Source: Corbicula japonica
Taxonomy: Eukaryota > Mollusca > Bivalvia > Venerida > Cyrenidae
Length of the DNA stretch: 64,000 nt
NCBI GenBank assembly: GCA_038501625.1
Contig: JAZAYU010000363.1
Coordinates: 248,001-312,000, forward strand
Direction of reading: 5' to 3'
Position numbers and translations under genes: made by a program. Positions 54,837-64,000 of the stretch are shown one piece after another. Positions within the stretch are counted from its first letter, which is position 1, and the number at the start of each line of letters is the position of its first letter. The notes beneath the pieces are model-generated. The model did not search any database. It had not been told where the DNA came from and was given only the letters and a program-made list of their open reading frames with translations.

Positions 54837-56085
54837 ATTGAAATTAAAAAATTGAGATTTACAATACTGCAAACAATTTTGAATATAGACCGTAGTCTGT
54901 GTTTTCCTATGATTTTTGTTTTGTTTTAAAAACAGAAGCTACTGTGGTGCAATAACTGAGCATTGCATTATTTTCCTTATTATACATTTATTGAGATTTT
55001 GCGTAATATGAATAAGTTGTAAAAATTTTACACATATTGGTTATAGACTGTTTTTCATCTACCCCGAAAATAAATAGTGTGTCAATAAATTTTGATTTGC
55101 TCTTTTTGTTTTATTTCTGTAGTAGCATTTTATTTCGCGGGGACCAGTTTTCGCGCATAAGCCATTGCGGTGCCATAAAATTGCGCAGTTATGTATATTA
55201 CATTCAGAAGCATTCATGATAGGCTAACACATGGTTAAATTTCACTGCACTTTCATTTCGCGCACGTTTTCTGGTGCGAATTACGCGAAAATTATACCCG
55301 CGTGAAATATAATGATTCTACAGTATCTGCAGAGTTTTTTTCATAGCAGTTAACCTTATGACGAGGATTTAGCCAAAAAGCCGAGTTTAATAATATAACT
55401 TTAAAATTATCGTGCAACATATTTAAGGCACTCAGACAAATTAACACCAGAGGGAACGTTTCGTTACAATGTAAAACTCCAAAAATTGTTAAATTAACCT
55501 GCGAATTTACCAGCCCTTAAAGCATCGCATATTGTGTAAAAATATGTTGTTTTTTTTTCGTTCTTCTTAAATTACCATAAGTCATTGTAGTTGCTGTAAT
55601 ATTGTAGAATTTGAATAAAGAGTCAGAAATTTGCAGAAACGTCACTTTTCTTTACCCGTTTTTTAAAAGGGGGAGGGGTGCTGAAAACGGCCATGGCGCA
55701 ATAACGAAGTCGGTGACCCCCAAATTTTATTCGCTTATTCGATTGGAATTGCTTTTTTCAAACTTTCTAAGCAAAAAAAATAATAAAAAATTCGGGGATT
55801 TTTCACAATTTTGAAAAAGTCGAAAGAAAAAAGGCAAAAATCGGCGTCAATTTTAACGCGAAAACGGCGTTTAACGGTACACAACGTTGTCAAACCTGGT
55901 CACATTATGTTAAATCGTATAATACCGGAAAGGTTTTTTCAGTGCCAATTCATCAATGAAAGAATAAATGAAATTGGAAACCCCAATTATTTGCCAGTCC
56001 CGAAAAAGTGTTCGGCGAGCGTCGTTGACGTCACTGCAGAAAACTGGCGTTGATAGCTAACTTTGAGGGTAAATATCTAAACAAC

Positions 56086-57027
56086 TTATTAAAATGTCGG
56101 AAGTTATTCGGAGAAATTTATAATTGTATACCGCCGATCTATCTTCGTAATGAGATATACACGGTTGATTGTCAAATCATGTGTCATTTGTGCGTGTCTA
56201 ATAAAAAGCTAGGAAGCTGAAATTTGAAATGTATCACAATGTTTGCGTTCGCAAAAAGCTTGCAACAACGGGATTTTTTTCTCGTACAAAACCAGCGTAT
56301 TAACGTGGGGACAAATCCCGGGTTAAAATACCTTCATATTAATTAAACTTTAACTTAAGTTCGGAAACAATGTGCACTTTGGATAACGGCAACCAGGAGT
56401 TAAAGGTTTTGTTGCGAGAATGTGGCATTTCATGCACCTTAATTAACTCACAGCAGATTTAAAAATGTACTAATGAATCCAAACTGTCGACGAAATTCGC
56501 TTTTGTATAGTCATCAATATAAATTAGATGTTATACTACTAAGGATAATGACAACATCTGAAACATTGAACCATAAACTGTGAGAAGGAAGCTTTAAAAT
56601 AGATTTGTAAAAGATACAACATGGAATTTATTTTAGCAAAACAGTATTGTTTGGAGATTGAATATGCAAATAAGTCGAGTTCCAAATATGCATTGTTTTG
56701 AAAACTTTTGTAAAACATCAGTTTGGGAACGGTTGGGTTGTATTACTTTTATAGAAGATTATAAGATTTGTTATTAGCTATCAGCTTTTTTTCCCTTTTT
56801 TATTTTATTTTATTTTATTGTCTAAAGATAATACTTATGGTTGTGATATAATCTAGTTCTTTAATATTTTAGGTTCTATAAACAATAAACAATAAAACCT
56901 GAATGATATTTACATCTGCAAAACTATGATAACCATTTTAACTTTTTAATAACTCCTTAGTTTGTGTTTGTTAAGATCTGTTAAAATCAAAATTATTATT
57001 ATTATTCTTTTGTAAATTTATAAATCG
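56086..57027. other. Flank, no feature recognised
   Basis: AT-rich sequence with no ORF or repeat that I can name. Confidence 0.35.
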
Positions 57028-57172
57028 ATCTGGGCCCAAAACTAATTTTTGAGATCGGTCTCAAATCTCAAGGATCTGATTGGCTTAAATGGCGACTGGT
57101 AGCAAGTTCAGCCAATCAGATCCTTGAGATTTGAGACTGATCTCCAGATTCAGTGTTATGATCTTGGGCATT
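57028..57172. mobile_element. Hairpin MITE, family H1 (copy 2)
   Basis: 'ggtctcaaatctcaaggatc' and 'tgattggctt' against 'agccaatcagatccttgaga' and 'tttgagactgatc'. The outer ends are 'ctgggcccaa' and 'cttgggca'. It is the same family as 46840-46970, with a shared core. Confidence 0.72.
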
Positions 57173-57509
57173 GATCATATATTATCAAGTAAAAGCAAAA
57201 TATACGCATTATCAAACAATTGCTTCATTTCAGAGGAAAGGAATTAAGTAGGATATTCTTTTCATAATGAAATTATTATGACACTATGTTTGTATAACGT
57301 TTTATTTATATTTTATTTCCATCTAAGTATGTTGCACTCATAAATATTTATTAAACTAGTTATTGCATATAATATTTATATTCGAACCTTTCAAAAATAT
57401 ATTCAATTTAGTTTCATGATAAAGTTGTCTTTTTGGTATTAATATCACAAACATAGGGTTAGACGAATTTATTGCAAAGTTATTTTGTGGCACAACAAGA
57501 AATATTTGA

Positions 57510-57840
57510 AGATATGTCAATTAATGTATAGTATGAAAATTAGTGGACCAAGTATTGAGTCTTGAGGTACTCCAATGAGTATAAAACCAGGTTTCCTTTC
57601 AAGATTATATGCACATAATTGTATTATGTTAGAAAGATTATATGCCAAGAGAATAAAATCGGTATTTGACAACTGATATTGATTTACATTAATATGTAAA
57701 AAGACTTTGATAATCAACATACGTATTGACTAGGATGTAATATGTAAGTAACATGAAAATAGTTTTGTAATTGTGCGGTTATGTGTCTTTCTAACATTTT
57801 AGATAGGGTCGGTAAAATTGAAATGGGTCTGTAGTGTTGG
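57510..57840 (-). pseudogene. Decayed LINE reverse transcriptase fragment
   Basis: In one - strand frame the sequence reads NYRPISILPTLSKMLERHIT, then HPSQYVC and a stop. In another it reads GVPQDSILGPLIFILYIN and a stop. These are the early reverse-transcriptase block and the 'VPQGSxLGPLLFxxYIND' block of non-LTR retrotransposons. The frames are broken by stops and indels, and the YxDD region is absent from this fragment, so it is non-functional. The clade is uncertain. Confidence 0.75.
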
Positions 57841-58916
57841 ATGCTTATGATTCAAGAGCGACAATTTTACATTGACAAGGATCAGAAATGAAATCTGACT
57901 TAACAAAATTTGCAAGTGTTATATCAATATATAATGTTATGCCCCTGGTCGTCCGTCCATCCGTTCGTTAGCAATTTTATGTCTCCTTATTTAAGTATAA
58001 TATAAAAGGGAGAATACTCTGTTATTATAAAACTTTGTTTCTTTTTCACATTATGTATATCTACTGACTTTAAAAACATATCTGCGCTCGGCCATCTGTC
58101 TGGAAAATGAAAACCTGGTTTTGTGTCAATTTCCTGTCACTTGTTCTTCATATTTTTTTTAATGTTTTGTTAATTTGTATGGGACAAAGTGGAGGGTCGT
58201 CTCATTTAAGTAAGAATTACATACATAAAAGTTTTTTCAGCTAACAGTTGATATTTTTTGTGGAAAAGTGCAGAGGCCTGATTTCCGGTGATATGTTTGG
58301 CTACCTTTTCTTATATTTTTTTGCATTAAAGAGTGTAAAATGAGTGTATAAGAAATTGTTTTTTTTGCGGCGGAGCAATCAGTTTGTGCAGCTTCATGTT
58401 TTTATAGATTTCAAATATACAGATTTATTATAGAAATACATTTTAGAAGATATACGATACTGTGTGTATTGCTAAATTTTATGATATGTGTAGATCCCTG
58501 TTTTCTTACATTGTCAAAGTTACAACATTTCAATAAAATAAAATATTCTCGTCACATCAACAAACCTGATAACTTTATTCTCTTTTTTAAAATTATCTTG
58601 ACAGGCATATAGCATTTGTTCTGAACATCCATTTGTTCGTCCGTACGTGTGTAAAGTCAGTGTTTGGATTCTCAATCTAAAGATTTAGTTGTTCATAACT
58701 GTTCAATTACTTTATGGATTTTGAAGTTGTTTGGCACAAATGTTACATTCAATCAAGAGGGGTCATGTTTGCATCGTTAAATTTTATGTTATGATTAATA
58801 TTTTACACGTGTGTATAATAAACTCCTGGGTTGATTATTCTGGAAGCTATTTAAACTATATATTTTTGTTCGACACAATTAACCTTAAGGTCAAATATTA
58901 TAAATAGTAAATAGTG
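57841..58916. other. Flank, no feature recognised
   Basis: AT-rich sequence with fragments of 'gtccgtccatccgtt' type text often found in bivalve dispersed repeats. No gene is seen. Confidence 0.35.
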
Positions 58917-59592
58917 TTTTTAACGTAGTCCTACTCTAATGTATTGCACCACTCGGCTAATTGTGCATGTACTGGGATATTTGCGCTTTGTATTAATCAA
59001 CGTTAAAATATTAATTCATTGTTTACATGTAACGCTAATGTAAACAAGCCAATGTAAACATTGCCAAATTATTGTTCAACAATATTGACCTGGCACTCTT
59101 GCATTTGACCCTGTATTCGTTAAATTTCGTAAATGTTACGATCTACTTCGAATCGGTAGTCCGGCATCTACACATCACTGACGTGTAAATGGAATGAATA
59201 TATCGATGCATTCGCTGATACCCGTGTTTATCCAATGACCTTTACGAAAATTAATGAAGTGCCAGGTCAATGTTGTTGGACAATACCTCTGTCCAATAAT
59301 AGGTCTTAATATACAATCTCTCGGAATTAATCGTAAGTAATCGGAATATCAACAAAAAGCATCATAACCATTCATAAACAAGATTCAGTTAATGTCTACC
59401 CCTTTTCAAATTGAGACTGTATTATAACTAAATTGGAAATTAAATAATATCTTTTTTAACTGTGTGTTATATTAGTGAAACGAGTTCAATACTTATTTTT
59501 GGCAGCGCATAAAGTCACGACATTTACCGACATCGAAATGAGGTTGTCGTTAGGTCAAAACTGCATTATAGAGTAGGACTGGGTTAAAAAAA
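58917..59592. mobile_element. Possible foldback element with nested inverted repeats
   Basis: Outer: 'agtcctactcta' near 58927 mirrored by 'tagagtaggact' near 59569. Inner: 'attgttcaacaatattgacc' followed by 'tggcact' (about 59070) mirrored by 'agtgccaggtcaatgttgtt' (about 59260). No ORF and no clear target duplication. Confidence 0.5.
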
Positions 59593-60675
59593 TGTTTAGT
59601 ATATTTCACATTGAGATGCATTGTGTCGAGTAACGCGCAATGCTATATGAAGCTAAGCAAAGATTTTATTTGTTTTTTTACTGATGACATGGCAATTATG
59701 ACTGAAGACGGCCCTTATTATACATGGATAAAAGGCATGTTTATGTGTACTATGATAATCTGCTTATAATTTGTTGTTGCTGTAGTTGTTGCTATTGTTA
59801 TTGTATTTTGTCTGTACATGTAAATAAAGAAAATAATTAATTATGTAGCAACCCGAATAATTATATATACATGTAGTATTATATACAATTATATTTCTCA
59901 AAAACCAAGTTATATTTTTCATAATTGTCGAAATATTTTTGAAAACGGCCAAATGATCCCTGCTTTAATCTTACATGACTTTGTATACTTTAGCAGACTA
60001 AAAGTCTGCTAAATACCAAGTTAAGCACACGTGTTTTTGAAGTCCTCATTATATGCCATGTAATTACATTGGGAATCGTTTAGTGATGCACCGGAAATTT
60101 CCTCCGTGTACACTTAACTATAGAAGACACTCGCGCAAATGAGGTGATTTTTTAATGTTTGCACTATTTACTTTAAGCTGCACACATGTACTGATCATTT
60201 GTAGATGTTCATTCTTAACTGTCACTTACAATACTGATTGTATATCGACACATGATCGATAGTTGTTTTTGTTGTGGCAAACTTTGATTTTTATTGCAAC
60301 CTAAATATCACATTCAAATTCAAAACAAAACTCGTAAACATAATACAATTCTTAAAGCATTTGTCTATATGGATTGAAGGTCATTAATCAAGTGAATATT
60401 AAAGTGAAAGTAATAAAAGTAATAAAAATAATAAATTGCATACATATTAAAATAACGTTCAAATATATTCTTGGTGTTTAGCAAATTTTAAACGTATTAC
60501 ATGTAAATGTTTCTTTTAATATTTAAACCCATAATTGCAGAATCAAATCACACATTTTTGTTTTATAAACACAAAGATATGGATTCTCTTAAATCTACAC
60601 TCCGTCTTTTCTAGAATAAATTAGGTCACTACAAAACATAACTAAATCCAGATAACATTCTGCAAATAAAAAAAA

Positions 60676-61202
60676 ACTTAACCAATGTTCTAACTACACC
60701 GATAATATTTTTTACATTTCTCAATGAGGGTTCGGGATATGCACTTCAAGCTTGAAACATAATAATATACATCATTGTCACATCTTTGTATGAAACAATT
60801 ATTATTCTCATTGCGCGTTAAGAAACTACTGACATTTAATCAAGGTTGGGGTAAAACCCAAAGTCACGTAAATTCATGTCTCATTGTTTAAATACGAGTT
60901 TTTACGTTATTTTGAACAATGTTTTGAAATTCTGCAATAATGCAACTGCTTAGCTGTTACAAAGAAGACTTTTCAGATATTATGCTCTTTACAAAAGCTA
61001 CGGTCAATTTTGTGACTTTTGGTTTTGTCCTTACCTCGATTAAATGTCCTTGGTTTTAGAACACATGGAGGGATTTAAATGGAAATTTCAGAAAAAGAAG
61101 TGAAAAAGGTACATCTTATTATGTTGCAAATTTGGCGACTGTACCCCAATTCTGTGCGGATAAATTTTTATTGGTGTAGTTAGAACATTGGTTAAGTGTA
61201 AT
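60676..61202. mobile_element. Possible 530-bp element with 35-bp inverted ends
   Basis: 'cttaaccaatgttctaacta' followed by 'caccgataat' is mirrored by 'ttattggtgtagttagaaca' followed by 'ttggttaag'. The interior is non-coding. I did not find a convincing target duplication. Confidence 0.55.
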
Positions 61203-61419
61203 ATTTGTACAGTGTTACTCATCCAGACGGAATATTTTCACCATTTTTCACCAAAAATGTTAATGTAAATACTGTCGATCATTTTGAAAAGTGCTTTATT
61301 TCTATATACATATTATTCAATATAATTATATATTGTAATGTTTGTATTTTGTTTCTGTTTAGTATTTACTTATTGTTGACATATATGTTGTACTCTTACT
61401 TATCCCACTTTATTAACAA

Positions 61420-62190
61420 GGTCACGATGACCAGCAAATCATAACATTGTAAATATGTGTTATTGACAAGGTCATTGCCAGAGTGACCGGAAAATCATTA
61501 ACATTGTTAATCTGTGTTATTCACAAGGTCGTTGTCACGTTGACCGGCAAATCGTTAACATTGTTAACATGTGTAATTGACAAGGCCACTGCCATGTTGA
61601 CCGGCAAATAACTAACATTATTAACCTGTGTTATTGATCGGCAAATCATTAACATTGTTAACATGTGTAATTGACAAGGCCACTGCCATGTTGACCGGCA
61701 AATAACTAACATTATTAACATGTGTTATTGACAAGGTCATTACCATGTTGACCGGCAAATCATTAACATTGTTAACATATATAATTGACATGGTCATTGC
61801 CACGTGACCGGAATTCATTAACATTGTTAACGTGTTGTCGACAAGTTCGTTTCCACGTTGACCGGCAAATCATTAACAGTTAAAATGTGTTATTGACAAG
61901 GCCAATGCCACGTTGACCGGCAAATCATTAACATTGTTAACATGTGTTATTGACAAGGCCAATGCCACGTTGACCGGAAATCATTAACATTTTTAACATG
62001 ACTTTGTTATTAACAAGGTCATTACCACGTTGACCGGCAAATCATTAACATTGTAAACATGTGTTATTGACAAGGCAATTGACAGGTTGACTGGCAAATC
62101 ATTTACATTGTAAAAATGTGTTATTGACAAGGTCATTGCCAAGTTGACCGAAAAATTACTAACATTGTTAACATGTGTTCTCATGTTTAT
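61420..62190. repeat. 57-bp minisatellite, about 13 copies
   Basis: The unit contains 'ttgaccggcaaatcattaac' and 'tgtgttattgacaaggtcat', 57 bp or 19 codons. Because the unit is divisible by three, several - strand ORFs with 19-residue periods appear; these are artefacts. An isolated unit lies at 62335-62400. Text after the array ('actgagaaatattgtaaata') also occurs near 3755. Confidence 0.85.
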
Positions 62191-62879
62191 GTATTATTAT
62201 GTATATACTGAGAAATATTGTAAATAAAATTAAAAACTTGTGGCTTTGTTACATACCTTTCATTGTAGCACTGTAAGAAAAAAATGCATACACATTTAAC
62301 CATAATATACTATGTCGATTCATAATAGCAACATGGTTGACCGGAAAATTATTAACATTGCTAACATGTGTTATTGACAAGGTCATGGCCACGTTGGGGT
62401 AAAACCAGTTACCAAAGTTTAAATACTGTTATAATATTATACCATTGAAAGTTTGAGTTTGCGTAGAAACTCTTACCTGAAATCCTAAGTCCGAAAGTTG
62501 AAGACGAAGCCCCAATCTTATTAGAAAGCAAGAAGTATTGTACTGGGTACACCAAAGCAAGTTACGAGCATGAAGAAGTGTACATAGTTTCAAAGATGTA
62601 ATATAAATAGTGTGAAAATTGTAAGAAAACACAAATATAAGCCTTTAACTCCAGGCTGAAAAGGGCAGAACTTAGATCAACTAGAATTATCACTGAAAGT
62701 GATTAAATACCCCCACATGTATGCTTGATAATTGAACTGGGAATGCTTCGAATCAATGGCATAATGTGCCCCACTTTCAATCCAAAGTGTCGTCTTCACA
62801 GTAGCCACATATTCAGCAAGTTTCATCACAATATCTCATTCCTTCTAAATTTATTGAGCAGAAATGGTTTAAATATGTT

Positions 62880-64000
62880 AGTAACAGTGGCCTTTATCTA
62901 ACTTTTATCTAAGAACTGTGTGCCAAACATTGTTTATGAGAAATCATCCAGAAACCATTTTTTCTATTTTTAGTAACAGTGACCTTGACCCCATCAGGCC
63001 CAATTTCAATACCAAGTTTCGTCTTCACAGACACTACCTATATAGCAATTTTCATCACAATATCTCATTCTGAACCAAAGTTATTGAGCATACAGTTTAT
63101 TTTCTATTTTTAGTAACAGTGACTTTGCCCCACAGGCCTTGAATCCCAAAAGTCATCTTCACAAAAACCATCAATACACCAAAGTTCATTTAAGAATCTC
63201 ATTCCAAGCTATAGTTACTGAGTGGAAACGAAGTTTTGAAGTTTAAATAACAGTGACCTTGACCTTGAACCAACAGGCCCCAAAGTCAAACCTAATCTTT
63301 ATCTTGTTATGTTACATCTGTGTCCCAAAAAATAATTAAATCTATGAAGTATTTCATGAGTTATAGTCCAGAAACAATTTTTCTTTTCAGACACTACCTA
63401 TATAGCAATTTTCATCACAATATCTCATTCTGAACCAAAGTTATTGAGCATACAGTTTATTTTCTATTTTTAGTAACAGTGACCTTGACCCCACAGGCCT
63501 TGAATCCCAAAAGTCATCTTCACAAAAACCATCAATACACCAAATTTCATTTAAGAATCTCATTCCAAGCTATAGTTACTGAGTGGAAACGAAGTTTTGA
63601 AGTTTAAATAACAGTGACCTTGACCTTGAACCCACAGGCCCCAAAGTCAAACCTAATCTTTATCTTGTTGTGTTACATCTGTGTCCCAAAAAATAATTAA
63701 ATCTATGAAGTATTTCATGAGTTATAGTCCAGAAACAATTTTTCTTTTTTAAGTTACAGTGACCTTGACACTGACCCCTCAGGCCCCAAAGTCGAACTCG
63801 ACCTGTATCTTCTGATATTACATATATGTACCAAAAAAGGATTTAATCTGTGAAGATTTTCATGAGTTATTATCTGGAAACCCTTTTTCTATTTTTAGTA
63901 ATACTGACCTTGACATTGACCCCACCAGCCCCAAAGTCGAACTTGACTTGTATCTTGTGATGTTACATCTATTTACCAAACAAGGATTAAATCTGTGAAG
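62880..64000. repeat. 'cagtgaccttgacc' tandem repeats with a 360-bp higher-order copy
   Basis: Units carry 'taacagtgaccttgacc', 'ccacaggcc' and 'ttcatcacaatatctcattc'. The stretch from about 63031 recurs from about 63391 nearly unchanged, a 360-bp step. The array continues to the window edge. Confidence 0.8.

Larger units (their letters stand above)
51738..56085. mobile_element. Inverted, truncated relative of the 38811-42288 element
   Basis: Read on the - strand it follows the order of 38811-42288: 55780-56085 mirrors 38935-39260, 54840-55560 mirrors 39480-40240, 53260-53690 mirrors 40790-41210, 52640-53260 mirrors 41210-41790 and 51738-51830 mirrors 41810-41880. Both tips are missing, so no TTAA pair is seen. 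Two further elements are inserted in it (51835-52621 and 53704-54311). No coding capacity remains. Confidence 0.7.

Noticed and set aside
61521..62184. - strand ORFs of 63-67 residues
   Set aside because: They are readings of the 57-bp minisatellite, whose unit is 19 codons.

Overview
The window is animal nuclear DNA, most likely from a bivalve mollusc. It is AT-rich and gene-poor, with phase-1 EGF exons split by long introns, tRNA-derived SINEs, many foldback DNA transposons, and tandem arrays carrying 'GTGACCTTGACC' and 'CTCAGGTGAG...GGCCCTCTTG' text that I associate with bivalves. The class is an inference. Animal nuclear DNA is clear from GT-AG introns and polyadenylation signals.

One host gene can be assembled. 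It runs on the + strand in five exons: 6782-7376, 8138-8335, 10143-10265, 21330-21446 and 49605-50824. Every junction is phase 1 and the total is exactly 751 codons including the stop. It encodes a secreted protein of about 750 residues: signal peptide, coiled coil, Ser/Asn-rich linker, two EGF domains, and a C-terminal IgGFc-binding-type domain. Introns 3 (11 kb) and 4 (28 kb) are filled with repeats and transposons.

Intron 4 holds two large protein-coding mobile elements, both with the gene on the - strand. (a) At 25196-27847 is an intact 883-codon ORF. It joins a D,D35E retroviral-type integrase (as in Ginger/KRBA2-like transposases), an OTU cysteine protease with its Cys and His, an 18-bp minisatellite-encoded acidic linker, and an F-box-like helix region. 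It lies inside an 11-kb block (about 22763-33829) with matching inverted ends that appears to interrupt a tandem repeat as a single insertion. (b) At 42450-49448 is a 7-kb element with about 500-bp terminal inverted repeats and TTAA target duplications, as in Kolobok. Its seven-exon gene joins a Mutator/Kolobok-type transposase to a DEDDh exonuclease resembling the PML C-terminal exonuclease. The transposase half of this copy is broken by a homopolymer frameshift and by a deletion where the third catalytic residue is expected. The exonuclease half looks intact.

Two related non-autonomous TTAA elements lie nearby: 38811-42288, complete, and 51738-56085, inverted and truncated, with two further elements inserted in it. 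The 5' flank (1-6781) and 3' flank (50825-64000) have no convincing host genes. They hold tandem arrays (83, 20, 39 and 57 bp units), hairpin MITEs and a decayed LINE reverse transcriptase fragment. Most long ORFs outside the genes above are artefacts of tandem repeats whose unit length is a multiple of three.
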